In this document: positions 1-8,895 of the stretch, one piece after another | Layout: every line of letters begins with the position of its first letter | How positions within the stretch are numbered: the first letter of the stretch is position 1 | Source of the DNA: Arthrobacter sp. S39 | GTDB taxonomy: Bacteria > Actinomycetota > Actinomycetes > Actinomycetales > Micrococcaceae | NCBI RefSeq assembly: GCF_004320525.1 | Contig: NZ_SIHX01000011.1 | Span: 62,001-126,000, forward strand | Reading direction: 5' to 3' | DNA length: 64,000 bases | The notes under the pieces: model-generated | Database searches by the model: none | What the model was told of the DNA's origin: nothing | The model's input: only the letters and a program-made list of their open reading frames with translations | Made by a program: the position numbers and the translations under genes

Positions 1-2
1 AG

Positions 3-833
3 TTCCTCCGGCTTTGCGGGCTGGATGCCGCACGGGCCGGGGAACTCCTGGGTCTTCCCGCCGGCCGGCTGCTGGCAGCGCAGAAGGCACTGGGCGAGGC
101 TGAAGCTGGACGCAGTTTCAGCGTGCCGCTGCCGTTCCAGCCCACGGTGGGCACACCCTCCCTGCCGGAGCCGCCGCTGGACGCGGTCCGGATCGGACTG
201 AACTCTGCGGTGGACCTGATCGTGGGGACCAACCTCAATGAAGGTTCCTTTGCCGTGGAAATGCGCCCCGCGTATCCCAGCGACCCGCCACGGCTGGAGG
301 ACCGGGTGGAGCTGCTGCTGGCGGCCTTCTTCGCGGACCCCGCCGCGGCGCGGGAGCAGTACGCGGATGCGCTTGCGGACGCCCTCGGCGAGCAACCCAA
401 CGGGAAGCAACTGCTCGAGGGGTGCCTGGCGGACCACGTGTACCGCCAGCCGAGCAACCGGCTCCTCGACGCGCGGGCTGAGGCCTCCGGCTCGACGTTC
501 AGCTACCTTTTTACCTGGCCCAGCCCGGCCCTGGACGGCAAACTCGGAGCCTGCCACGCCCTGGAGATCCCGTTTGTGTTCCGTCAGCTGGGCTGCCGCG
601 AAGCCAGGTTCCTGGTGGGGACGCAGGCTCCAGCGGAGCTGAGCGGGATGATGAGCGTTGCATGGGCGGCATTCGCCCGGAACGGGGAGCCCGCCGCCGC
701 ATGCCTTCCCCGCTGGCCGTCTTATTCAACGCAGTCCCGCGAGACCATGGTCCTGGACGTCCAGCCCCGGGTCGAGGCCGACCCGCGCGCCGCGCTGCGG
801 AGGTTCTGGGCCGGGCAGCCGGTCAGTCGATGA
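3..833 (+). CDS. Carboxylesterase type B, C-terminal part (truncated by window edge)
   Basis: The reading frame is open from the first bases of the window to the TGA at 831-833, so the N-terminal part, including the catalytic serine elbow, lies upstream. The visible ~276 residues match the C-terminal half of type B carboxylesterases (para-nitrobenzyl esterase family): a proline-rich stretch ending in LPEPPLDAVRIG, then VDLIVGTNLNEGSF, the usual GTNxxEG segment after the nucleophile half, and a region with the composition expected around the catalytic histidine (LGACHALEIPFVF). The terminal part, with WAAFARNGEP and WPSY, is also typical. The expected role is hydrolysis of carboxylic esters; the substrate cannot be told. 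A GTG at 123 could be misread as a start, but the homology-like sequence continues upstream of it. The gene converges on the SRPBCC gene at 878-1318. Confidence 0.85.
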   Translation, partial: FLRLCGLDAARAGELLGLPAGRLLAAQKALGEAEAGRSFSVPLPFQPTVGTPSLPEPPLDAVRIGLNSAVDLIVGTNLNEGSFAVEMRPAYPSDPPRLEDRVELLLAAFFADPAAAREQYADALADALGEQPNGKQLLEGCLADHVYRQPSNRLLDARAEASGSTFSYLFTWPSPALDGKLGACHALEIPFVFRQLGCREARFLVGTQAPAELSGMMSVAWAAFARNGEPAAACLPRWPSYSTQSRETMVLDVQPRVEADPRAALRRFWAGQPVSR

Positions 834-877
834 CCGGGTCTTCCGGAATGCGGTGGTGATCCCGTGGGGTGTCCACG

Positions 878-1318
878 TCAGCGGGCAGCCAGGGCGTTGA
901 GCGTGTCGCGGATACCGTTCAGGGCAGGGTCCCGCAACGACATAAAGACCGGCTTCAGGAGCGGCTGGAGAATCTTCGCCGGCCCGTTGATGCTGAATTC
1001 GGCGGTGTACTTCACCAGCGATCCCTGGCCGGAAGGTTCGACGTCGATCGAGTCGAAGGCGGTGACAGTCTTGTTCTCGCCGCGGAGCTTGATGTGGCGG
1101 TCCGTCAGCTCGATGACCTCGTATTCGAGCGACTGGCGTTTGCCGCGGAACTCGGATTCCGCGTGGTAGCGGTGGCCGACGGCCACGGGCCCTGCTGTCA
1201 GCTTGTCCATGACCGGCGTGGCGGGATCCCAGTCGCTGGTGTTTTCGAATTCGGAGAGAAAGGCGAACGCCTTCTCCGGGGACAGTTTGGTTTCCACGGT
1301 GCCGCTGACTGTGATCAT
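878..1318 (-). CDS. SRPBCC (START/polyketide cyclase-like) ligand-binding protein
   Basis: This 146-residue protein has the shape of a single SRPBCC helix-grip domain. It starts with a beta strand (MITVSGTVETKLSPEKAFAFLSEF), then FENTSDWDP, the usual WDP segment after the first helix, several strands, and a C-terminal amphipathic helix ending in LNALAAR. Such proteins bind hydrophobic ligands or act as cyclases; nothing in the sequence fixes the ligand. The ATG is preceded at 1325-1330 by TAGACT on the minus strand with only six bases between. This suggests a leaderless transcript and supports the start. The gene is divergent from a second SRPBCC gene at 1461, with a 142-bp shared promoter region, so the two may be a related pair. 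Confidence 0.85.
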   Translation of the reverse strand: MITVSGTVETKLSPEKAFAFLSEFENTSDWDPATPVMDKLTAGPVAVGHRYHAESEFRGKRQSLEYEVIELTDRHIKLRGENKTVTAFDSIDVEPSGQGSLVKYTAEFSINGPAKILQPLLKPVFMSLRDPALNGIRDTLNALAAR

Positions 1319-1324
1319 GCACCC

Positions 1325-1454
1325 AGTCTAGGAACCCTGAGGGCACCGCACAGCCCCACTTTCCCCACAAGCTAAGGACGCTCCGCTGCGTCAGCCAAAT
1401 CACATGCCTGGATCGGGCAACTTCGGCCGCTGGCCACGGGCCGCCGGATAGCCT
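1325..1454. promoter_or_regulatory. Divergent leaderless promoters for the two SRPBCC genes
   Basis: On the minus strand TAGACT (1325-1330) lies six bases from the ATG at 1318. On the plus strand TAGCCT (1449-1454) lies six bases from the ATG at 1461. Both fit an actinobacterial -10 box whose transcript would begin at or next to the start codon. No Shine-Dalgarno sequence is visible for either gene. No clear -35 box was found. Confidence 0.5.
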
Positions 1455-1460
1455 GAATCC

Positions 1461-1964
1461 ATGGAATCGTTCGAGGCAGAGACTGTTGTCCTGGCCGGAT
1501 CCGATACGGTGTGGGACATCATCACGGACGGCGGCAACTACCCGGTGTGGGACTCCGGGATCGTGGACATCCGGGGCGACGTGCGTCACGGTGAAACGAT
1601 CCAAATCCGAACGCCCGACGGCGGCAAGCGCACCTTTCGCCTCCGGGTCCGCCAGGTCCCGGGGCAGGTCATGACGTGGAGCGGCGGGCTGCCGCTGGGA
1701 CTGCTCAGGGTCAAGCGCACGTTTACCCTCACCGAGCACGCAGGCCTTACCCTTCTCGCAGTGAAGCTGACGGCCAGCGGCCCGCTTCGTGGCGTGGTCC
1801 GCAGGGCGTTGCCCGGAATCACCGCGGCGCTGGCCCAGTACGTCTCAGCAGTCAAATTCCGGGCCGAACTACTCGGCGCCCCCCTCGAAAGACCCGCTAA
1901 GGCTGTCACCCGGCACACGGCTGCCGGCGACCGCTGGCTTGTTCACGAAGTCAGCCGGCGCTGA
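1461..1964 (+). CDS. SRPBCC family protein
   Basis: This 167-residue protein is read as a second SRPBCC domain protein. ESFEAETVVLAGSDTVWDIITDGGNYPVWDSGI is the beta1-helix start with a WD pair. TWSGGLPLGLLRVKRTFTLTEHAG is the long central hairpin common in polyketide-cyclase-like members. The helix near residues 108-135 would cover the cavity, and the tail (RHTAAGDRWLVHEVSRR) is an extra. TAGCCT at 1449-1454 lies six bases before the ATG, a leaderless promoter pattern also seen at the divergent neighbour. The last 14 bases overlap the end of the convergent serine hydrolase gene. The ligand is unknown. Confidence 0.8.
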   Translation: MESFEAETVVLAGSDTVWDIITDGGNYPVWDSGIVDIRGDVRHGETIQIRTPDGGKRTFRLRVRQVPGQVMTWSGGLPLGLLRVKRTFTLTEHAGLTLLAVKLTASGPLRGVVRRALPGITAALAQYVSAVKFRAELLGAPLERPAKAVTRHTAAGDRWLVHEVSRR

Positions 1965-2919
1965 GGCCAGCCACGATCCGGAAGCCGTGGTGGTCCAGCG
2001 AGCCGGCGGTGGCTGAGAGCAGGACTGCCGCGGTGCCGGTTTCCCGGTCCAGGCCGATCCAGGAGCTGAACCCGCCGGTGGCCCCGTTGTGCCAGGTCAC
2101 GGTCCTGCCTTTGGCTTCGAGGGTCATCCATGCAGCCCCGATGCGTGCCGCCGGCCCGGCGAAGCTGGCCACCGGGTCCAGGGCCGCAACGCCGGGCGCG
2201 GATCCGTCCAGGAGCGCTCCCGCGAGGGTGGCCATGTCACCGATGGTGGAGCGGATGCCGCCGGCCGGGCCGAGCGCTTCACCCACCCAGGGATCCTGGC
2301 TGCGGCCCTTCCGGTTGCTGCCGGAAAGGGCGCGGGGGCCGAGATTGCTATTGGTGGCGGGGACATACGTCGACGTCAGTCCCAGCGGATTGCTCAGGCG
2401 TTCGGCCACCAGGGCCCGGAACGTCAGCCCTGCCGCTGCGGCTACGGCGTGGCCGAGCAGCTCAAATCCGAGGTTCGAATACCGCGGGCGGGGCGATTTC
2501 AGCCGGACCCTCCGCGCCTGGGCCAGCAATTCCGCCAGGTCTTCGCCGTAGGGGTTCCGACCGTGCCGCCAGAGACTGTACGAACGCTGCCACCTGTCGG
2601 GGTAAGGGGGCAGCCGGGGCAAGCCTGATGAGTGCGTACTCATGGACGCGAGGGTGAGTTGCCCGGCCGGGCAATCGCCCAAGGGTAACAACTCACCCAG
2701 GGAGGTGGACGGCCGGACTTCACCGCGTTCGCAGGCGTCCGCATACAGGAGCCCGGTGATTGCCTTGGAAACGGAGCCGATTTCGAAGTCTGCCTCGAGC
2801 TGGACCCCGGTGATCGCAGTGGTGGTTTCCCCGCCGACAATCGTGGCAATGGCAAGCCTGGGATGCGAGCGCCGCAGTTCGCCCAGTAACTGGCCCATCG
2901 GGCCGGCATCACGATCCAT
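1951..2919 (-). CDS. Serine hydrolase, beta-lactamase class C / DD-peptidase fold
   Basis: The product, 322 residues from the chosen start, has the motifs of penicillin-binding-protein-like serine hydrolases. SVSK (S49-x-x-K52 from the chosen start) carries the nucleophile and general base. A YSN triad follows in RYSNLGFELLG. A late TWHNGATGGF takes the place of the usual KTG/HTG box. Family members include esterases, DD-peptidases and D-amino acid amidases, so the substrate is open. No signal peptide is seen. The frame continues upstream to 3018, but the ATG at 2917-2919 is preferred: TAACGT at 2927-2932 lies seven bases before it, the leaderless pattern found elsewhere here, and the upstream residues do not resemble the family. 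The 3' end overlaps the SRPBCC gene by 14 bases. Confidence 0.8.
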   Translation of the reverse strand: MDRDAGPMGQLLGELRRSHPRLAIATIVGGETTTAITGVQLEADFEIGSVSKAITGLLYADACERGEVRPSTSLGELLPLGDCPAGQLTLASMSTHSSGLPRLPPYPDRWQRSYSLWRHGRNPYGEDLAELLAQARRVRLKSPRPRYSNLGFELLGHAVAAAAGLTFRALVAERLSNPLGLTSTYVPATNSNLGPRALSGSNRKGRSQDPWVGEALGPAGGIRSTIGDMATLAGALLDGSAPGVAALDPVASFAGPAARIGAAWMTLEAKGRTVTWHNGATGGFSSWIGLDRETGTAAVLLSATAGSLDHHGFRIVAGLSAG

Positions 2920-2980
2920 GCCGCCTACGTTACCCAGTTCCGGGAGGGGGCCCCTACTGCGGACAAGCACCTGCAAAGCA

Positions 2981-3009
2981 TTGACAATCATCGATATAGA
3001 GCGCATCAT
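2981..3009 (+). promoter_or_regulatory. Possible promoter for the 73-residue protein
   Basis: TTGACA at 2981-2986 is a perfect -35 box. Seventeen bases later CATCAT (3004-3009) is a weak -10. The spacer includes ATCGAT. The gene start at 3055 follows with a strong AAGGAG ribosome site. The -10 is poor, so this is only a possibility. Confidence 0.35.
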
Positions 3010-3054
3010 CTGTTGCATCGAAGTTCATCAATATTGGAAAAAGGAGCCAGGAGA

Positions 3055-3276
3055 ATGAACTACATCCCCGCCGAGCTGTGGCTGCCGCTCACGCACCAGG
3101 AACGGGACATCTGGGTCAGCCAGCTGCACAGGGACCAGCTGCGGGCCGCGGCGGAACGCCGGTCAATCGCGCCGCAGCGCAAACCTCGGGCAGACCGCAT
3201 CCGGCAATTGGCAATCGGGTGGACGCGCAGCTTCAGCCCGAAGCGCGGGACCGCCCCGCAGTGCTGCCCCGCGTAG
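3055..3276 (+). CDS. Small hypothetical protein, 73 residues
   Basis: The frame is preceded by AAGGAG at 3041-3046, well spaced before ATG 3055, which argues that it is translated. The protein begins MNYIPAELWLPLTHQERDIWVSQLHRDQLRAAAERRS. This is a helical, charged stretch with two tryptophans. The tail is basic (RKPRADRIRQLAIGWTRSFSPKRG) and ends in CCPA. I do not recognise a family. It is divergent from the serine hydrolase. Its last 44 bases overlap the end of the convergent nickel permease gene, so part of its C-terminus may be constrained by the other frame. It could be a small regulatory or stress peptide; nothing visible proves this. Confidence 0.55.
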   Translation: MNYIPAELWLPLTHQERDIWVSQLHRDQLRAAAERRSIAPQRKPRADRIRQLAIGWTRSFSPKRGTAPQCCPA

Positions 3277-4294
3277 GCAGCGACGCCGCGCCCCACACCG
3301 CCAGGAGCAGTGCGATCAGCAGCAGCCCGGCGTCGCCAAGGTCGATTCCACCCAGCCAGCTGGTCAGCGGATCGTCCAGCCCGAAGGCCGTGTTGACGAA
3401 TCCTCCCAGGGTGATCACAGCGATGAACAGGGCGGAAAGGGCGGAAATGCCGGTCACGGCCGCGTTGAAGCCGAGCTTCCGGCGCGGATCGTCCAGGGCC
3501 GCGCGGTACATCCGCATCATCGCCACGCCGTTCAGCGAATCGCAGAGGGTCATGGCCGCGGTGAACGCCAGGGGCAGCGAGATCAGGGCGAGCGGAGAAA
3601 CCCCGGCCAGTGAGGCCGCCGTCGTCATCACCAGCAGCCCGATGGTGGTGGCTGTGTCAAAGCCCAGCCCGAACAGGAACCCGATCACGTAGATATTCCG
3701 CGGCCGTCGGACCCTGGACAGCGGCCTGGCCAGGAGCAGCGCCACGAGACCCTGCGTTTCCAGGTCTTCGACGGCGATGCTGCCGCCGGCGTGTGCGCTT
3801 CGGTAGGCCCGCGCGGCCCGGACGAAAGCAGACCCGTTGAAGATCCCCATGGCCAGCAGGAACAGGCCGGACACCCCGCTCCCGATCAGGCCCAGCACCA
3901 GGTTGCCTCCCGAGCCGTCCTCCATGAACTGCCCCACCATCGTGGCGCCGGCAACCACCAGGACGCCGGCAAGGACCACCACCGAGCTGTGCCCCAGGCT
4001 GAACGCAAAGCCCACGCTGACCGGGTCCTGCCGCTGGGCCACGAACTTGCGGGTGGAGTTGTCGATGGCGGCCAGGTGGTCCCAGTCGTAGCTGTGCTTG
4101 ACGCCCGCGAGGTAGGCGGTCAGCACCAAGCCCAAGGCAAGGGGCTGGCCGCCCCCTGCCGTTCCGCTGAGCAGAAGTACGACGGCGGCAACGTGCAGCG
4201 CGGCCACCGCGCCGAAGGTGAAAAACAGCCGGGTCCGGAACGGCAGGGTGTCCCGCTCGCGGTACATTACGGCGATCTGCGTCAGCGCGCTCAT
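3233..4294 (-). CDS. High-affinity nickel permease, HoxN/HupN/NixA family
   Basis: This 353-residue polytopic membrane protein has about eight hydrophobic segments. It carries the family signature in the second segment as KHSYDWDHLAAIDN, a variant of HX4DH with the metal-binding His and Asp residues kept, followed by STRKF. FSLGHSSVVV is the second conserved motif, and GFLFGLGFDTATTIGLL is the third. It should import Ni2+ (possibly Co2+). It is the last gene of the urease operon: its ATG touches the ureD stop (shared base at 4294), so it is very probably co-transcribed and supplies nickel for UreE/UreG loading of urease. Nickel rather than cobalt is inferred from this context. Length and topology are normal for the family. 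Confidence 0.93.
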   Translation of the reverse strand: MSALTQIAVMYRERDTLPFRTRLFFTFGAVAALHVAAVVLLLSGTAGGGQPLALGLVLTAYLAGVKHSYDWDHLAAIDNSTRKFVAQRQDPVSVGFAFSLGHSSVVVLAGVLVVAGATMVGQFMEDGSGGNLVLGLIGSGVSGLFLLAMGIFNGSAFVRAARAYRSAHAGGSIAVEDLETQGLVALLLARPLSRVRRPRNIYVIGFLFGLGFDTATTIGLLVMTTAASLAGVSPLALISLPLAFTAAMTLCDSLNGVAMMRMYRAALDDPRRKLGFNAAVTGISALSALFIAVITLGGFVNTAFGLDDPLTSWLGGIDLGDAGLLLIALLLAVWGAASLPTRGSTAGRSRASG

Positions 4295-5127
4295 CAGTAC
4301 TTCCTCAGGTTCAGGGGCTCCTGCCCGTGCCAGCGTTCCCGGAGCAATGCCGTGCAGGCGCCCAGCAGGCCGTTGAGCCTTTCAGTGCTGTTCGCGAGCG
4401 AGCGCAGCACCAGCCCAGTGGTTCCGGCGAGGGTGCGTGTCAGGGAGATTCCGGTGTGCGCCTCATGGCCTGCGGTCAGGGCGTGCAGCGCATCCGCGAG
4501 CGCCTGGTCAACGCGCGCGTCCACCACCACCAACGAGCCCAGATGGCTGAAGCCCTCCATAAAGCCCAGGCCGGTCACGTCGCCGGCGGGCGGCCGGACC
4601 AGCAGGTTATCGAGGGCGAGGAGGTCGGTGTTGCCGTCGTTGGATTCCACCCGGATTTCGTTGCGCAGCCGCAATTCCTCGTACCGGAAAGACGCCCCGT
4701 CCGGCGACCAGCCGGGCGTGATCACTTCTGCCATGACCAGGCTCGACGTCGGCCGCACGGTGATGTGGGTGTTCTGCCGGTAGCTGGCCTCCCGGTAGGC
4801 GATCAGCTGGTCGGGCATCAGCTCCAGCCGCGCCCCCTCCCCCAGCCGCAAAGTCATCCGCTGCTCAGCAAAAGACCCCGGAGTCCGATAAATCTTGGTA
4901 GCCGACTGCGTCGTCAAAAGAAGGTCAGCCCCATCAGCGACTTCGACATCGAGGACAAAGAGATCAGCCCCCAAATACGCCCCGCCAGGATTCACCACGA
5001 CATAGCAAACCTGCCCGGAATCATCCAGGTAATGCGGCCGCAAAACCCTCAAGGCGCCTTGATGGTACTGATGCGCAGCGACGGATCGCTGTCCACGCAA
5101 GGCGACCCGAAGCTCAAGGGCCCCCAT
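4294..5127 (-). CDS. ureD: Urease accessory protein UreD (UreH)
   Basis: UreD forms the UreD-UreF-UreG complex that activates apo-urease. The sequence has the family blocks: LLTTQSATKIYRT, LELMPDQLIAYREASYRQ and an ITPGW segment near the middle. An open frame extends upstream to 5235, but those extra residues read PVVEPVET, the translation of a dispersed intergenic repeat (5161-5184). I therefore place the start at ATG 5127, giving 277 residues. No convincing Shine-Dalgarno is seen there, so the start is not certain. The first ~270 bp (about 4855-5127) use many TTT, TTG, CTT, GAT and GGG codons, unlike the rest of the gene, which is strongly C/G-ending. The next gene downstream is the nickel permease. 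Confidence 0.9.
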   Translation of the reverse strand: MGALELRVALRGQRSVAAHQYHQGALRVLRPHYLDDSGQVCYVVVNPGGAYLGADLFVLDVEVADGADLLLTTQSATKIYRTPGSFAEQRMTLRLGEGARLELMPDQLIAYREASYRQNTHITVRPTSSLVMAEVITPGWSPDGASFRYEELRLRNEIRVESNDGNTDLLALDNLLVRPPAGDVTGLGFMEGFSHLGSLVVVDARVDQALADALHALTAGHEAHTGISLTRTLAGTTGLVLRSLANSTERLNGLLGACTALLRERWHGQEPLNLRKY

Positions 5128-5160
5128 GGGAGCCTGTCCGTTGCTGGGTCCGGGTGCGTT

Positions 5161-5184
5161 GGTCTCGACAGGCTCGACCACCGG
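5161..5184. repeat. Dispersed 24-bp repeat, copy 1 (between ureG and ureD)
   Basis: The core is TCTCGACAGGCTCGACCACC, an imperfect palindrome. The same 24 bases recur without mismatch at 6626-6649, and a decayed version lies at 9776-9784. On the minus strand it translates as VVEPVET, a peptide that tends to appear as a false N-terminus in actinobacterial gene calls. It resembles a REP-type intergenic element. Confidence 0.75.
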
Positions 5185-5192
5185 GACGGCGC

Positions 5193-5810
5193 TCACGTGG
5201 CTAGGTCGAGCATCAGGACGTCGCGCCGCACCCATTCGATGACGGCGTCGAGGCCTTCGTCGGTTTTGAGATTCGTGAAGCAGAACGGCTTGTTTCCCCG
5301 GAATTCCTTGGAGTCCCGCTCCATCACTGAGAGGTCTGCGCCGACGTGGGGGGCCAGGTCGGTTTTGTTGATGATGAAGAGGTCGGACTTGATCATGCCC
5401 TGTCCGGCCTTGCGGGGGATCTTTTCGCCCTGGGCCACGTCGATGATGTAGATGGAGAAGTCGACGAGTTCGGGGCTGAACGTGGCGGAGAGGTTGTCGC
5501 CGCCGGATTCAACGAAGATCACCTGCAGGTCCGGGTGCCGGGCTTTGAGTTCCTCGATGGCGGCGGTGTTCATGGAGGTGTCTTCGCGGATGGCGGTGTG
5601 CGGGCAGCCGCCGGTTTCGACGCCGATGATCCGGTCCTCGGGCAGGATGCCGTTGGCGGCCAGGATTTTGGCGTCCTCGATGGTGTAGATGTCGTTGGTG
5701 ATGGCGGCCATGGAGATCTCCCGGCTCATGTGTCGGGTGAGCCGCTCCACGAGCTGGGTCTTGCCGGCGCCCACCGGGCCGCCGATGCCGATTTTGATGG
5801 GTTCAGTCAT
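5193..5810 (-). CDS. ureG: Urease accessory GTPase UreG
   Basis: This 205-residue SIMIBI-class GTPase hydrolyses GTP to drive nickel insertion into urease. Visible motifs are the P-loop GPVGAGKT near residues 11-18, the nickel-binding GGCPHTAIRED (Cys-Pro-His) in the middle, the ESGGDNLSATFSPEL block and the NKTDLAP guanine-specificity motif. The length is the family norm. The start ATG at 5810 is preceded by AGGAGG on the minus strand, a strong ribosome site lying 12 bp from the end of ureF. Codon use is normal for the genome, in contrast to the 5' parts of ureF and ureD on either side. It belongs to the minus-strand urease operon. Confidence 0.97.
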   Translation of the reverse strand: MTEPIKIGIGGPVGAGKTQLVERLTRHMSREISMAAITNDIYTIEDAKILAANGILPEDRIIGVETGGCPHTAIREDTSMNTAAIEELKARHPDLQVIFVESGGDNLSATFSPELVDFSIYIIDVAQGEKIPRKAGQGMIKSDLFIINKTDLAPHVGADLSVMERDSKEFRGNKPFCFTNLKTDEGLDAVIEWVRRDVLMLDLAT

Positions 5811-5822
5811 GTTGTCCTCCTG

Positions 5823-6497
5823 CTAGCTCATGAACATTCGGGCACGTTGGCGCTCGTGCCGCATCTGTGAAATTTCCAGTCCGGGGCTGACGGCCCCGAA
5901 GTCGTCCGGCGTCAGGTGGGCGATCCGCTCGGCGGCGGCAGCGACGTCGTCGGCCGCTTTCCGCAGCAGCCGCTGGCCGGCCTTCTGCCCGAGCGGGATG
6001 GCCCGGACCGCGTTCTGTGTCAGCGATGTGACCGTCGCGAAAAGGTAGGCGCCAAGCGCTTCGGAAAGCGGCACGCCCAGGGAACGCGCGACGACGGCGA
6101 ACGCCAAGGGCTGGTGCCCGGCCGCGCGGCCGGTGGTCACCAGGTCCCGGTACCGTGCGAGCTCAGCCGACGGAAAAACCTCGGTCCCGATCTCCAGCAA
6201 CCGCCCACCCATCTTCAAACTGGCCTCCCGAACCTCCCGAGGAAGAAGCGATGCAGACAAAAGGACATCCAACTCCCCCACATCAGCACCCTCATACAAG
6301 AACCGGATAGCCAACCCGTCAGAGTAAGAAAGCGATTGCGAAACGAAGGCTGAAAGCCAAACCCCAAACGACCCCTCATCAAAAACGAGCTCCCGTTCGA
6401 TGTACCCCTCGAAGCCAAGTGAGTGGGCAAACGCCCCTGTAGGCAAAGCAGAATCCGTAAGCTGCTGCAAAGCAAGCTGATAGCTCACGACAAGCAC
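5823..6497 (-). CDS. ureF: Urease accessory protein UreF
   Basis: UreF bridges UreD and UreG in the urease activation complex and controls the UreG GTPase. The N-terminal QLTDSALPTGAFAHSLGFEGYI block is diagnostic, followed by an all-helical body; LTQNAVRAIPLGQKAGQRLL is the conserved late helix. The start is GTG 6497, with only a weak ribosome site; AAGG in the palindrome at 6513-6529 is slightly too far upstream. The 5' half (about 6176-6497) uses T- and G-ending codons such as TTG, CTT, GTT, TTT and GGT, whereas the 3' half is normal GC-ending sequence. The switch is sharp near the middle of the gene. A 162-bp spacer full of palindromes separates it from ureE; ureG follows after 12 bp. Confidence 0.93.
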   Translation of the reverse strand: MLVVSYQLALQQLTDSALPTGAFAHSLGFEGYIERELVFDEGSFGVWLSAFVSQSLSYSDGLAIRFLYEGADVGELDVLLSASLLPREVREASLKMGGRLLEIGTEVFPSAELARYRDLVTTGRAAGHQPLAFAVVARSLGVPLSEALGAYLFATVTSLTQNAVRAIPLGQKAGQRLLRKAADDVAAAAERIAHLTPDDFGAVSPGLEISQMRHERQRARMFMS

Positions 6498-6512
6498 CTC
6501 GACGAAAGGTTA

Positions 6513-6529
6513 CCTTTCGGATCGGTGGA
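6513..6529. repeat. 17-bp perfect palindrome before ureF
   Basis: CGAAAGG-TTA-CCTTTCG has 7-bp arms and a 3-base centre, 16 bp before the ureF start. It could be an operator, or a small hairpin in the mRNA that controls ureF translation. No matching copy was seen elsewhere in the window. Confidence 0.5.
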
Positions 6530-6532
6530 GGC

Positions 6533-6590
6533 GGGAGATAGGGGCCGCGGCGTGGTGGGCACCGCGAAGCGGGCACGGCCCCTATCTCCC
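6533..6590. repeat. 58-bp hairpin with 15-bp perfect arms in the ureE-ureF gap
   Basis: The left arm GGGAGATAGGGGCCG (6533-6547) is exactly complementary to the right arm CGGCCCCTATCTCCC (6576-6590). The 28-base loop holds a smaller GGTG/CACC hairpin. There is no T tract on either side, so a simple intrinsic terminator is unlikely. It could be an mRNA processing or stability element, or a REP/MITE-like insertion. Confidence 0.7.
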
Positions 6591-6625
6591 GTCGAAGCCC
6601 CCGAGCCGCACCCAACCGATCGCTG

Positions 6626-6649
6626 GGTCTCGACAGGCTCGACCACCGG
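6626..6649. repeat. Dispersed 24-bp repeat, copy 2 (between ureE and ureF)
   Basis: This copy is identical to the one at 5161-5184 and in the same orientation. It ends 10 bp from the ureE stop. Together with the palindromes at 6513-6590 it makes up most of the 162-bp gap between ureE and ureF. Confidence 0.75.
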
Positions 6650-6659
6650 CGCCTGGAGT

Positions 6660-7145
6660 CTAGTGCGAGTGCTCAGCATGGCGGAAAGGCACAGGCATGA
6701 CGCGCTCCTGGCGGTCGTAGGGCACGCCGACGTGGCGAAGGTAGTCCTCGACGGTGTGGTCGTAAGCGCAAACCATGACCTCGGCCCCGTACTCCGAGGT
6801 CGAGTCAAAGAACTGGGCCTGGAGGTGACGGTTGCCGAGGGAGTGTGCCACGATGCCCATTTCGTGGATGGTCCGGGGTGCCACCACCAGGACGTCGGTG
6901 GGCAGCACGGACACGACGATCATGTTGGTTTCGGCCACGTGCAGGATGTCGCCGTCGCGCAGATCCCCGGAGCCGGAGGGCAGCCGGATGCCGAGTTCCT
7001 TGCCGTGGTCGGTGGTGACGCGCTGGATGCGTTTGACCAGCTGGGCGCTGGGCAGCACCACTTTTTCGCGGTGCAGCCCCGTGTAGGCGGCGAGGTCTGA
7101 AGTGGGCAGCTCGTGCAGGTTGCCGAGGACTTTTTCGATGATCAC
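6660..7145 (-). CDS. ureE: Urease nickel metallochaperone UreE
   Basis: UreE (161 residues) delivers nickel to the UreDFG complex. The N-terminal domain begins MIIEKVLGNLHEL. The central GIVAHSLGNRHLQAQF carries the conserved interfacial metal-binding histidine. The C-terminus ends PFRHAEHSH: three histidines rather than the long His tail of some enterobacterial forms, so storage capacity should be modest. It lies 19 bp after ureC in the operon. The gap to ureF is unusually long (162 bp) and holds palindromes, so expression of ureE and ureF may be uncoupled. Confidence 0.95.
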   Translation of the reverse strand: MIIEKVLGNLHELPTSDLAAYTGLHREKVVLPSAQLVKRIQRVTTDHGKELGIRLPSGSGDLRDGDILHVAETNMIVVSVLPTDVLVVAPRTIHEMGIVAHSLGNRHLQAQFFDSTSEYGAEVMVCAYDHTVEDYLRHVGVPYDRQERVMPVPFRHAEHSH

Positions 7146-7164
7146 GTCAGGCTCCGGGTGGTGG

Positions 7165-8891
<1,727 letters not shown>

Positions 8892-8895
<4 letters not shown>

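Noticed and set aside
2920..3018. Longer N-terminus of the serine hydrolase (start at 3018)
   Set aside because: The extra residues do not resemble a signal peptide or the family, and a good leaderless -10 box is found right before ATG 2919.
5128..5235. Longer N-terminus of UreD (start at 5235)
   Set aside because: The extra residues translate the 24-bp repeat (VVEPVET) and the end of ureG.
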